Assembly: GCF_009725235.1 (NCBI RefSeq)
Contig: NZ_WJFC01000031.1
Span: 1 to 64,000, forward strand
Origin: Scytonema sp. UIC 10036
GTDB taxonomy: Bacteria; Cyanobacteriota; Cyanobacteriia; Cyanobacteriales; Nostocaceae
Length of the DNA stretch: 64,000 bases
Reading direction: 5' to 3'
Part shown: positions 9,691 through 17,502 of the stretch, one piece after another
Layout of the letters: every line of letters starts with the position of its first letter
How positions within the stretch are numbered: the first letter of the stretch is position 1
The notes under the pieces: generated by a model
What the model saw: only the letters and a program-made list of their open reading frames with translations
What the model was told of the DNA's origin: nothing
The model's database searches: none
Position numbers and translations under genes: made by a program

Positions 9691-11868
9691 ATGAACACAA
9701 TTAAGACTGGGGGCATAACCAATATTTTTGAGAAACGCCGTTTCCTGGCTGCAAAAATCAAAAGTATAGAGACAGATTTTAAATCGTTGGAATCGGAGAT
9801 ACAAAGACTTGAAGAAAATCGCCAGCAGTTGTTAACATCTCCTAATGTTTCCAATACAGTTAAAACTTGGCCAGAAATCAACTTAGCAGAACTACAGCAA
9901 AGTATTAGGAATGAATTAGAAAACCTGCATAAAATTAAAGAACATTATTGTCAAGAAACAATAAAAATAGGGGTTGTTGGACGACCAAAACAAGGAAAAA
10001 GCCGATTATTACAAAGTTTAACTGGATTAACGAGTGCTGAAATTCCAGATGGACACAGACAGCATTGTACGGGAGTTTATTGTAGTATCCATAATAATTC
10101 CGTTGAGGAAACTTATGCAGAAGTGTGTTTTCACTCCGAACATTCGTTTCTTATGGAAGTCATTTATCCCTACTATGAAAAGTTATCTTTAGGGGTAAAG
10201 CCCAAGACAATAGATGAATTTGCAGCTAAAACCCTACCCCTGTTACCAAATGTTTTTTCCTCAGAAGCAAACCAGGAAACCATGTATTTACGCTTGGTCA
10301 GGTATCATATCAATTTAGAAAAGTACCGACATCTCATAGGACAACCTTCTCCCCGTCGCATTTCTAAAAATGAAATTCCAGAATATATCGCACAAGAAAC
10401 TGCTTACGGAGAGCACAACTTTTTTAACTACTTAGCTGTTAGAGAAGCAACAATTGTTTGTAAATTTCCCAATACTGATGTTAGGCAAATTGTCTTTGTG
10501 GATATGCCCGGTCTTGGCAATACGGGTATTTGCAACGAGCATTCTCTAATTAAAAAATTAGCACAAGAAGTTGATGCCATTTTGTTTGTACGAATGCCAA
10601 AGTCAATGGGAGACACCTGGCAAGAGGTAGATATTAGTTTATATGAAAAAGTATGTACTGCAATAGCTGAGGTGCCATCTCATGTATGGTGTTTTCTAGT
10701 ACTGAATCGTACAGAAGCTCATTCACCCTATCGAGATAACTCAAAAATTTGTCAAGATTTAGTATTAGATATTACCAATAAAAGCATAAATGTAGCTGAA
10801 TATATAATAGCTAACTGTGCAAACAGGCAAGAAAGCCACAAACTTTTAGAACATTCCCTAAATCATATAGAAGAAAAAAATCTTGATTTAGGTTACAAAG
10901 ACATCTTGTTGAGCCAGCAAAAATTAGCTATAGTGCAAAGCAAAGTTAATGCTGAGTTAGATAAAGTGGTGAAAGCTCTAGATTTAACAACTCAAGACGC
11001 TCGGGAATTTGCATTAGTTGAGAGAAAGTTCCAGGAAGTTATGCGAGATTTGACAAATGGTCTTGAGAAGCTACTTCAAGAACTGCGAAAAAACCGAGAA
11101 TCCGTTGATTTGGAATTCAAAAAGCAAATTGAAACTGCTTTACAAGCGTGTCGAAACGATACAGGAATTCCTTCAGTTCAAGAAATAGAAAATCAGTATA
11201 CTCTGGAAAAAAGCTACCATGTGGTCTATGAAAAGTATTTACATGAAATTCGCGCCCGGTTACTACAGCATTTTTTGTTATTAGATGAAGGGTTAAAGCG
11301 ATCGCTCAACAAAGTCAAATCACAAGTAGCAAAGGTATTGATTGAGAAGGGACATTTAGGAAGCCTGACACAAGAACGAGGAACTGAATTTATTCATGCA
11401 CTTGCGACTCAAATACCAGATGAACTGATTCCAGGGAGACCAAGCCAGCTAAAATACGGATTCAAAACACTCGCTGAATATCAGCTTTCTTACCGGGGAT
11501 TCATACAGCATCGCCTTCGTCAGTCCCTTGATGGGCTGACTCCGAATGAAACTGCAACACTCAAGCTCACAAGATCCACTTCAGCCGAACAAGTCCTCTT
11601 AAATCTCAAGATTGCTTATGCTGAAACCCTCAGCAAGTGTGAAAATACCTTGAAACAGTTGCTAAGCGAACCAAATCAAGCAGCTTACGCAACTGTAGAA
11701 GAGTTTGTTGACACCATCCTTCGTAAGAAAAACATAGAAAACGAGTGGAGAATCTTTTTACAACAAGAGAGAGAACAAAACCGACAAGAAACTCCACAAG
11801 AAAGCGATCGGCTTTTGACATCACGCGACGTACTCGACTTCGTACAACCCTCACCAGTCACAAATTAA
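9691..11868 (+). CDS. Dynamin-like large GTPase
   Basis: A 725-residue protein with an N-terminal coiled coil (~12-90). The GTPase domain has the P-loop GRPKQGKS (~96-104), a G3 box DMPGLG (~271) and a G4-like NRTE (~339) in place of NKxD. The rest (400-725) is helical, with predicted coiled coils (LEKLLQELRKNRE). The layout resembles bacterial dynamin-like proteins, which bind and remodel membranes; some act in membrane stress or phage defence. No transmembrane helix is evident. The ATG lies inside an ACAAATG tandem repeat without a clear ribosome-binding site, so expression may be weak or the start may be wrong. It stands alone, in an accessory region rich in toxin and pseudogene remnants. 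Family confidence is moderate and the role is unknown. Confidence 0.65.
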   Translation: MNTIKTGGITNIFEKRRFLAAKIKSIETDFKSLESEIQRLEENRQQLLTSPNVSNTVKTWPEINLAELQQSIRNELENLHKIKEHYCQETIKIGVVGRPKQGKSRLLQSLTGLTSAEIPDGHRQHCTGVYCSIHNNSVEETYAEVCFHSEHSFLMEVIYPYYEKLSLGVKPKTIDEFAAKTLPLLPNVFSSEANQETMYLRLVRYHINLEKYRHLIGQPSPRRISKNEIPEYIAQETAYGEHNFFNYLAVREATIVCKFPNTDVRQIVFVDMPGLGNTGICNEHSLIKKLAQEVDAILFVRMPKSMGDTWQEVDISLYEKVCTAIAEVPSHVWCFLVLNRTEAHSPYRDNSKICQDLVLDITNKSINVAEYIIANCANRQESHKLLEHSLNHIEEKNLDLGYKDILLSQQKLAIVQSKVNAELDKVVKALDLTTQDAREFALVERKFQEVMRDLTNGLEKLLQELRKNRESVDLEFKKQIETALQACRNDTGIPSVQEIENQYTLEKSYHVVYEKYLHEIRARLLQHFLLLDEGLKRSLNKVKSQVAKVLIEKGHLGSLTQERGTEFIHALATQIPDELIPGRPSQLKYGFKTLAEYQLSYRGFIQHRLRQSLDGLTPNETATLKLTRSTSAEQVLLNLKIAYAETLSKCENTLKQLLSEPNQAAYATVEEFVDTILRKKNIENEWRIFLQQEREQNRQETPQESDRLLTSRDVLDFVQPSPVTN

Positions 11869-11874
11869 AATTGG

Positions 11875-11914
11875 TTTGTAGTTGCGCTGTCTTCGCATGC
11901 ATCGCAACTACAAA
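11875..11914. terminator. Hairpin repeat 3' of the GTPase gene
   Basis: A 12-bp perfect stem (TTTGTAGTTGCG with CGCAACTACAAA) starts 7 bases after the stop codon. No T-run follows, so a role as intrinsic terminator is uncertain. A related hairpin with the same loop words (TGTCTTCGCATG) lies at 24657-24690 in the opposite orientation, showing that this is a small dispersed repeat. Confidence 0.5.
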
Positions 11915-12036
11915 CTGAATTAACAAGAATTTACATCTCGTTATATAGTTTTACTGTTTTTAGCAAATTTATTTCAGCAGTATTAAGATTATTTGCTCTC
12001 ACTTAACTTAAGCTAACTTGACGGAAGCTAAGTTCA

Positions 12037-12150
12037 ATGAAAATCCTTAGACGGATACGGCTATTTACTACAACACTATCATACCTTCTGGCAGTCTCCG
12101 TAGTAATAATGCTTGAATTAGGAGAGAAAACCTCTTGGCACCACAATTAA
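12037..12150 (+). CDS. Possible 37-residue single-span membrane peptide
   Basis: A short open frame starts at ATG 12037 with a GGAAG motif about 12 bases upstream. The peptide is basic at the N-terminus (MKILRRIR), then has one hydrophobic segment (FTTTLSYLLAVSVVIMLEL) and a short polar tail. That shape fits small membrane proteins or type I-like toxins, but I do not recognise it. It lies alone between the GTPase gene and a minus-strand DUF4351-like fragment. Confidence 0.3.
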   Translation: MKILRRIRLFTTTLSYLLAVSVVIMLELGEKTSWHHN

Positions 12151-12268
12151 ATAATAAAAATGTATATGATATATAGTAATTGGCTGGATAATACACCAGC
12201 TATCCTAGGTTTAGGTTTTACAGGCGTGCGGCTTATTTATCAAGCATTGCTATTGAGCGAGATAAAAA

Positions 12269-12607
12269 TTACTGTTGAGCCAACCAAGCGAGCAAATTCC
12301 TAACCAAAGTAAAATCTAACCACTTCTGACCCACTGCTTCTAATTCCTTAACTGACAAAGACCGGAGGCGTTTAACTAGCTTGTCTTCAATAGTAGCGAA
12401 ATAACGATTAAGTAAGGGTACGCTCGACGAAAGTGCTATGAAGTGATTCCCTTTTTCAATACCACGTCCTTGAAAACTAGTAATATGGAAGACTTCGGGT
12501 TGTTTGCGATCGCCCGAGTGCTTACCAATGGCAGCTGCTAAAAGTACATATTTCAAGTTTTTGAGTTGTGAACGTACTCTAAGAACTTCAGAGGGGAAAG
12601 CAAGCAC
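12269..12607 (-). CDS. DUF4351-like C-terminal domain protein, probable fragment
   Basis: A 112-residue protein. Residues ~78-112 (LVKRLRSLSVKELEAVGQKWLDF ending NLLAWLAQQ) match the pattern of DUF4351, a short C-terminal domain common in cyanobacterial Rpn/PD-(D/E)XK-type putative nucleases or transposase-like proteins. The first 75 residues do not show a PD-(D/E)XK core, so this is likely a shortened relic or a stand-alone domain. The start at 12607 is the first ATG and no strong ribosome-binding site is seen. It is surrounded by accessory and broken genes. Confidence 0.45.
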   Translation of the reverse strand: MLAFPSEVLRVRSQLKNLKYVLLAAAIGKHSGDRKQPEVFHITSFQGRGIEKGNHFIALSSSVPLLNRYFATIEDKLVKRLRSLSVKELEAVGQKWLDFTLVRNLLAWLAQQ

Positions 12608-12770
12608 AATCTTCTAACAGGTTCCCTGGAACTTAAATAAAACTTATTAAAGATAACAGTGTTGATTCGGAAGACATAGTTACTGTAATTAGACCACGAT
12701 CTTATATGAGATGCACAAGTTAACGAGCTGTGTGTCTATAGGTTTACTCATAAACTAGCCGCAAGTACCC

Positions 12771-13694
12771 ATGTCTGACACTCAAGAGCGTAATTCCGCT
12801 TTTAACGCCACTGCTATGACCAACATTCAACACGCCAAATTACAGGATTTATCCTTAAATACGGCGCGTAGATTACATAAAGCTGGTATTCGACCTGGTG
12901 AACCTTCAAGAACCAAGATACAAGCCCAAGAAATGTTAGAGAAAATCCCTCCATCTCAACGTGCAGCCATAGACAGCAAATCTACAGCTAGTAACGCTAA
13001 AAACTATTTATCTGATAAGCACGCTAGTCACATCAAAGCCCATAGCAAGGGTGGCTCTAATCATCCCAACAATATCAAATGGGAAAATGCCAAAGACAAC
13101 ATCGCTCGTGGCGATCAACCTATGACTTGGGAGGAGCAAATGAGACTGAATGCCAAATGGCATTTTGACAATTTAACAGGTGCTGTTAAAGCAGGTCTTC
13201 AGGCTGCGCCTTTGGGAGCTGCTGTCGGTGTAGTGACAGCAGCGCCTTTTTCGCTCTTAACGAATGCACTGCGTGTTGTTCGGGGTGAAATTTCCGCACA
13301 GGAAGCGACTACAGCAACATTAAAAGATACTGTTATGGGTGGTGCAGTCGGTGGTGCAACAGCATTTGCCACGACAGCATTAGCAGCAGCTTGTCCACCA
13401 ATAGCGATCGCTTTTACTGTAGCAGCACCAGCCTTAGCTGTTGTTGGTACTGCGGGTATGGTTTACGAGTTTTTCAAAATCCTCGATAACCATAAACAAA
13501 CTGTGAAAACCTATTACGAATCTTTAACTCAGCAAGAATTAGAAAGATTACAAGTCATTGAAAATGAACTGATTTACGAACACAAGAAAAATCTAGAGTT
13601 TTTAGTTGAAGCAGAAGTCATTAATCAAGGCAGAAGTAGCCAAAGAAATGGGCGTTCTGACTATTGGTGTGGTAAATCGTTCATTTTTCGATAG
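12771..13694 (+). CDS. HNH-like protein with a hydrophobic C-terminal domain
   Basis: A 307-residue protein. Residues ~80-120 contain an HNH-like pattern (DKHASHIKAHSKGGSNHPNN, then KDNIARGD), suggesting a metal-dependent nuclease. Residues ~150-240 are Gly/Ala-rich and hydrophobic, with two or three possible membrane spans (PLGAAVGVVTAAPF; GGAVGGATAFATTALAAA; VAAPALAVVGTAGMVYEFF). This nuclease-plus-membrane pairing recalls effector or colicin-like proteins, but no family is certain. The last ~20 codons overlap, in another frame, a clear FtsZ-like fragment (13630-13779). The native C-terminus has therefore probably been replaced by a recombination junction near 13620. Confidence 0.5.
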   Translation: MSDTQERNSAFNATAMTNIQHAKLQDLSLNTARRLHKAGIRPGEPSRTKIQAQEMLEKIPPSQRAAIDSKSTASNAKNYLSDKHASHIKAHSKGGSNHPNNIKWENAKDNIARGDQPMTWEEQMRLNAKWHFDNLTGAVKAGLQAAPLGAAVGVVTAAPFSLLTNALRVVRGEISAQEATTATLKDTVMGGAVGGATAFATTALAAACPPIAIAFTVAAPALAVVGTAGMVYEFFKILDNHKQTVKTYYESLTQQELERLQVIENELIYEHKKNLEFLVEAEVINQGRSSQRNGRSDYWCGKSFIFR

Positions 13695-13779
13695 TCAGAT
13701 AGAACAACTCAAAAGCCGAGTGGATACGCTAATTATTATTCCTAGCTCAAAAGCAGATTTGGCAAGAAGAGTACAGTAA
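13630..13779 (+). pseudogene. FtsZ-like fragment
   Basis: In a frame different from the preceding gene, the translation reads AEVAKEMGVLTIGVV, then LKSRVDTLIIIPSSK. This closely follows the FtsZ segment at the end of the GTPase domain (AEVAKEMGALTVGVV ... LKSRVDTLIIIP in cyanobacterial FtsZ), with about seven residues missing between the blocks. Only ~48 codons remain before a stop at 13777. It is a relic of an ftsZ paralogue, not a functional division gene. Confidence 0.65.
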
Positions 13780-14790
13780 ATTAGGTGAATTTGATACTAA
13801 GAAAATTTCCGCACGTTTTTATGAAGTAGTAGGGTGGCGTGTCATCAATGGCTGTTTAGTATCTTCTTCCCTGAACTTTTCTCTCAATGCACCGTTAGGA
13901 CATTTGCCAGTGAAAGTAGCAAGTCGAGGTGGGGGTGTGGCAAGTTTTTTATGCTCCATGTATAAATGTGAACAAGAAGAGGAAGAAACGCTAGAGCGCC
14001 GGTCGAGTAGAAGTAGTTGACATAAAACGCAAGATATGCAGAGTGTTAAAATCTGGAATTTTAGTATTCCGTCTTTATGCGTTCGCGTAGCGTCTCCAAA
14101 GGAGAATCGCTAAAAATCAGACCCAAATATTTCACCAAAAATCGTGGTTTTCCCTCGACACACATAATTATGCTTTTGTCAATCGTTATTACTCGACCGG
14201 CGCTCTAGGAATATATAAGAAACTCAAAAATTTTTTAGCAGATGGGAAATGGAGAGAAGCTAACGAAGAAACTAGGATAGTTATGCTCAAGGTAGCTGGT
14301 CGAAGTCAAGAAGGCTTTTTTCAAGAAGAAGATATTGAACGATTTCCCAGGCAAGACCTAGAAACTATCGATAGACTTTGGCGTAGCTATAGCCTCGATC
14401 GTTTTGGCTTTAATATTCAAAGATATATTTGGCAAAACGTGCAAGAAGATTGGCATGAATTTGGCGATTGCTTGAAATGGGGATATTATGATGAGTGGGA
14501 TAACTTTCAATGGATATCAAAGGAAGAAATAAATTTTACTTTAAATGCACCAGAAGGTCATCTTCCTGCTGTTTTCCCATGCTTAACTCAATCTAAACGG
14601 TACTCGTGTGGGATGGGGTTTTAAAAGACGTAAAGATTATCTCTGGATATCATACCATAAACTAAACTTCAGTTTAGATGCTCCATTAGGTCATCTTCCT
14701 GCTGTTTTTCCATCGTTAAATCAATGTAGAGGTTTTGATGAGCAAAATGTTTGCTCTATTCTCTCTAAATTTGAATTTATTTCAAAATAA
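13748..14790 (+). pseudogene. Multi-GUN4-domain protein, broken by MITE and frameshift
   Basis: GUN4 domains bind porphyrins (Gun4 assists Mg-chelatase), and many cyanobacterial signalling or conflict proteins carry extra copies. Three pieces are visible. (1) 13748-13993 encodes the end of a first domain (EVVGWRVINGCL ... NAPLGHLPV). (2) 14208-14624 encodes a nearly full second domain (GIYKKLKNFLADGKWREANEET, FPRQDLETIDRLW, RFGFNIQ, NAPEGHLPAVFP). (3) 14608-14790, in another frame, encodes the end of a third (SLDAPLGHLPAVFP). Pieces 1 and 2 are in the same frame once the MITE at 13994-14205 plus one TA is removed, giving E-E-E-T-L-G-I-Y-K. Piece 3 follows a frameshift or deletion near 14608-14624. 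The 5' end is fused to the FtsZ relic. Confidence 0.8.
13994..14205. mobile_element. 212-bp MITE with 16-bp terminal inverted repeats and TA duplication
   Basis: Left end GAGCGCCGGTCGAGTA (13994-14009) and right end TACTCGACCGGCGCTC (14190-14205) are perfect inverted repeats, flanked by TA at 13992-13993 and 14206-14207. TTGACA words recur just inside both ends. It has no coding capacity. TA duplications and such ends are typical of elements mobilised by IS630/Tc1-type transposases. It sits inside a GUN4 gene whose frame is restored by its removal, direct evidence of insertion. A second dispersed repeat (GCGTTCGCGTAGCGTCTCC, near 14080) is nested in it. Confidence 0.85.
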
Positions 14791-14811
14791 AGATGATTTT
14801 AGTAATTGTAT

Positions 14812-14880
14812 AGCAAAAATACCGCACAAAGTAAGTTTCATGCCTTTCGGTAATCCGTCTCTAAGTGCGGTATTTTTGCT
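14812..14880. repeat. 16-bp inverted repeat with 37-base loop
   Basis: AGCAAAAATACCGCAC at 14812-14827 pairs perfectly with 14865-14880. It lies between the GUN4 relic and the DUF6745-like fragment. It could be a hairpin terminator (the right arm ends in TATTTTTGCT) or a tiny MITE. Confidence 0.6.
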
Positions 14881-14945
14881 TGATTTACATCTTCATTATA
14901 AGAGTGTTTTTCGGATACGTCTATTAAAAATTTGTTCAAGATGCC

Positions 14946-15137
14946 ATGAGTTTAAATCTTAATAAACTAACGCCACAACAAGAGGCTTGTATTCCTTTAT
15001 ATCGGGAAAAATGGCGTACAATTTCCTTTTCTACTTTGCCACTTGTCGAGCAGAAAGTATCTGAAGCGGTGAAAACTGCTTATGAAGTTATTGGAGAAAA
15101 AATGACGAACTTAGGCGCATATTACTTGACGAAATAG
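14946..15137 (+). pseudogene. DUF6745-type N-terminal fragment
   Basis: 63 codons encoding LTPQQEACIPLYREKWR, then KVSEAVKTAYEVIGEK. This resembles the conserved opening (LTPEQEALIPVYREKWRxIALST...AVKAAYAxIG) of a family of large cyanobacterial proteins of unknown function (DUF6745). The similarity stops after the IGEK position and a TAG follows, so only the first tenth of such a gene survives. Confidence 0.5.
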
Positions 15138-15175
15138 GATACGTCCAAGCTTCAGACTAAGATTTTTAAACTTTA

Positions 15176-15364
15176 TTATCCACAAGAGCATGAAAGTAAC
15201 CCTGATAGCTTTCCCTCTAGCTTGTGAGAGCCTAAGTTAGCTGCAAATATATCATTTTCCATAGCAGCAATAGTTTCTTCTATTCTGGCTTGCAAGTCAC
15301 CATTACGACGAGCAAATTTTCGGAAAGCTCTTTTAAATTTGCTACTAGTAACTAATCTATACAT
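15176..15364 (-). pseudogene. RelE/YoeB-like toxin, C-terminally truncated
   Basis: A 62-residue product (MYRLVTSSKFKRAFRKF ... LGSHKLEGKLSGLLSCSCG) that follows the start of RelE/YafQ-type mRNA interferases: the K-F-x-R-x-x-x-K helices and the H-K-L-x-G-x-L-x-G-x-x-S-C strand. Family members continue about 25 residues, with the catalytic Arg/Tyr strand after CSCG (typically YDCRIVF). Here TAA follows the Gly codon directly, so the active site is lost. The start (ATG at 15364) overlaps the antitoxin stop by 8 bases, as expected for a co-translated pair. Confidence 0.6.
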
Positions 15365-15629
15365 CTGTTTCGTTTGGGTTATTGAGATATTCTCGTAACT
15401 CTTGAATTGTTTCGGCAGCTGTTTGAACTTTGAACCTACCTGCGCGGAATTCAGCAATAGAAGCTGCTGCGTCTGAGGCAATTTCATCTCGCCGACTTTC
15501 AATAATTCGGTTAGTGAGAATTTCTACCAACATTTCTTGCTGCTCTAAAGGAAGCTCCATTGCCGCATCTAAAACTCTATCTAGGTTACTCAATTGCTTC
15601 ATCCTCTTAATTAGTTGTGTCGATAACAA
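15357..15629 (-). CDS. RelB-like antitoxin
   Basis: A 90-residue protein (IKRMKQLSNLDRVLDAAMELPLEQQ ... RRDEIASDAAASIAEFRAGRFKVQTAAETIQELREYL) of the kind found upstream of RelE-type toxins in cyanobacteria. The N-terminal part encodes the LPxEQQxMLVEIL block, and the C-terminal helix probably wraps the toxin. It precedes and overlaps the truncated toxin gene (15176-15364). The antitoxin remains intact while the toxin has decayed, a common end state for such modules. Confidence 0.6.
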   Translation of the reverse strand: MLSTQLIKRMKQLSNLDRVLDAAMELPLEQQEMLVEILTNRIIESRRDEIASDAAASIAEFRAGRFKVQTAAETIQELREYLNNPNETDV

Positions 15630-16074
15630 AAATGGATTTCTTAAGTATTTAGGTAGCTAGTGGAGGTTTCTTCTAAAGCTTCCACTATTTTAGAACCTAA
15701 ATGGCTTGAAAAATAATTCCTCACGAAACCTGTTGTTGTTAATGATAGCGTGGCAGCCTTAGTCACGGGTCGGACGCATTGAATTCAGCGTAGGTAGAGC
15801 TATGCCACACTGAAATACGCAGTTATTGGCAATTGTGTTAACCGAACACCTGAAACCCCATCTTTCCGAGAGGTGTTTTCACCCTTCCCTTGCGTTCCAT
15901 AGAACAAATTCTTTTTACTTTCCTTCCAATCTGTTGCAACGCATGGAAGCTTACCCTGGCTTGGCAAGTTTATTAATGTAGCTTGACGCTTGTGCATGGA
16001 AGAACTAAGCTAGGTGTAGTGTTAAACTACAGATGTAGCGCTATGAGTGACGGGAAAGAAAAGGAGGCAGTGTA
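15630..16074. other. Intergenic region, no supported gene
   Basis: About 445 bases hold a short inverted repeat (TAGTGGAGG ... CTTCCACTA near 15657-15690) and an open minus-strand frame at 15800-15997 of low credibility. An AAGGAGG ribosome-binding site (near 16060-16067) precedes hicB. Confidence 0.55.
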
Positions 16075-16323
16075 ATGCTTAGCGAATACATCAAAGCTGC
16101 CATGCACCGAGCCAAGTACGAAATCCTTAAGGAAGATAGCACTTATATTGGGAAAATCCCGGAGTGCCAAGGTGTATGGGCTTCTTCCGATACCTTAGAA
16201 GCTTGTCGGGATGAACTACTTGAAGTGCTAGAGGAATGGATAATTTTGGGGTTACAAATGGGTCATCCACTGCCAGTCATAGACGGGATTGACCTTTCTT
16301 TCAAGAAGGACGAGGCCGCCTAA
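16075..16323 (+). CDS. hicB: HicB-family antitoxin
   Basis: An 82-residue protein with the partial RNase H-like HicB fold: EILKEDSTYIGKIPECQGVWASSDTLEACRDELLEVLEEW is the hallmark (E-D-x-x-Y-x-G-x-I-P ... G-V-x-A). HicB binds and neutralises HicA and usually represses the operon. It has no C-terminal helix-turn-helix, so autoregulation would have to use another surface. The stop codon overlaps the hicA start by one base (TAATG). Here the antitoxin comes first, the reverse of the commonest hicA-hicB order. An AAGGAGG motif precedes the ATG. Confidence 0.85.
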   Translation: MLSEYIKAAMHRAKYEILKEDSTYIGKIPECQGVWASSDTLEACRDELLEVLEEWIILGLQMGHPLPVIDGIDLSFKKDEAA

Positions 16324-16541
16324 TGCCCCCGTTTGGCCCCATCAAGCGCCGCGACTTGATTGCGTATTTACGAGAACTAGATTTTGATGGCCCGTTCTCT
16401 GGCAAGAAACACCAGTTCATGTCTAAAGGAGCGTTGCGGGTACGTATTCCCAACCCACATCAAGGAGATATTAGTAAAGGATTGCTGGGTACAGTGCTGG
16501 AACAAGCGGGAATCAGTCGCTTGGAGTGGGAGCAGCTATGA
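16323..16541 (+). CDS. hicA: HicA-family mRNA interferase toxin
   Basis: A 72-residue dsRBD-like HicA toxin. RRDLIAYLRELDFDGPFSGKKHQFM contains the catalytic His (K-H-Q-F-M) and is followed by RVRIPNPHQGDISKGLLGTVLEQAGIS, the usual second half. It cleaves mRNA when freed from HicB. Coupled to hicB by a one-base overlap. All key residues appear present, so the module looks functional, unlike the RelE-like pair 1 kb upstream. Confidence 0.85.
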   Translation: MPPFGPIKRRDLIAYLRELDFDGPFSGKKHQFMSKGALRVRIPNPHQGDISKGLLGTVLEQAGISRLEWEQL

Positions 16542-16991
16542 GCCAAATCGACTATGTAAAGGTATGATTTGTTAATAAAGGGGCGCGACTGGAACTGACT
16601 GAGTACTGGGTTTGAAGCAGACGAGTCAGCTTTTTTGTGGATGTGTGACCGTTTGTTCATATCCCCTAAAAAATCGCTTTAGAACTGGCATCCGAACGGC
16701 ACATTTGACGTTGGTGTTGCGCCCCTTATCAGGCAACGATCGCCCTCAACTTTCTCCCCAAGCACTATGCAAGTTGTCCTGTGAAGTATTGGTCACACAA
16801 GGAAATAACCGTTTTCTATCGACCCATCATTTGACCAAGTCACAGTGGAAGAGTTAAGTTTAAGGACATAAAAGTTGCTACTTGCAAATAGCTCAAAGTT
16901 ATGTCGGTTGGTCATCCTGTCCGCCCAATTTCTGCAAATTAAATGTGGAACATCTGAGGTCAAAAATAAACTACCAAAAACCACTTGACTG
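16542..16991. other. Intergenic region, nothing recognised
   Basis: About 450 bases between hicA and the response regulator, with no convincing gene, repeat or RNA. It should contain the promoter of the two-component cluster. Confidence 0.5.
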
Positions 16992-17441
16992 ATGAATAAT
17001 CCTGGGGCATATCCTGTTTTACTAGCGGAGGACAATGAGGGCGACTTAATTTTTTTGCAGCGTGCTATCCGTAAAGCAGGTGTGCCTATTTCTCTTCATG
17101 TTGTCAGTAACGGAGAAGAAGCCGTGAGCTATTTGTTAGGAGAAGGTCAGTATGCAGACCGAGAACGTTACCCCGAACCTGTCATATTAATCACGAACGT
17201 GAAAATGCCAAGAATGAACGGTTTAGAGTTATTGACATGGGTTAAGCAGCAATCAAATTATAAACATCTGCCTGTTTTAGTTATGAGTAGCTCTGAAGAA
17301 CCTGAGGAAATGAACCAGGTTACTGCTTTAGGGGGCTGTGTATACTTTGTCAAAACGAGTAATTTGGATACGCTGACAGAATTTGTGAAGCAGATGATGA
17401 CGTATATCCGTGACCAGGAATCAGTGACCAGTGACCAGTGA
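16992..17441 (+). CDS. CheY/Rcp1-like receiver with Asn at the phosphoacceptor site
   Basis: A 149-residue single-domain response regulator of the Rcp1 type. It keeps the acidic pair (AEDNEGD, ~14-20), the switch Ser (VMSSSEEP) and the Lys (YFVKT). However, the phosphoacceptor position in the usual L-L-D-x-x-M-P box is Asn69 (ILITNVKMPRMNG). It therefore should not be phosphorylated normally and may act as a constitutive or pseudo-receiver. The last seven codons (ESVTSDQ) come from GTGACCA tandem repeats, which suggests the original C-terminus was remodelled. It lies just upstream of two sensor kinases on the same strand. Confidence 0.88.
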   Translation: MNNPGAYPVLLAEDNEGDLIFLQRAIRKAGVPISLHVVSNGEEAVSYLLGEGQYADRERYPEPVILITNVKMPRMNGLELLTWVKQQSNYKHLPVLVMSSSEEPEEMNQVTALGGCVYFVKTSNLDTLTEFVKQMMTYIRDQESVTSDQ

Positions 17442-17502
17442 GCACTCCCCAAAGGATAAACTTGAGAGAAATAAATTGTTTTGTTTGCTACATCGAGTGG
17501 TT

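Noticed and set aside
11875..11914. Hairpin as a confident intrinsic terminator
   Set aside because: The stem is strong but lacks a T-run, and the same hairpin occurs elsewhere as a dispersed repeat, so only a tentative call is given.
14735..14962. Plus-strand frame of 75 codons
   Set aside because: It runs through the GUN4 relic and the inverted repeat at 14812-14880 and has no domain; a chance frame.
15800..15997. Minus-strand frame of 65 codons
   Set aside because: The peptide looked faintly familiar but has no identifiable family or start signals, so I did not call it a gene.
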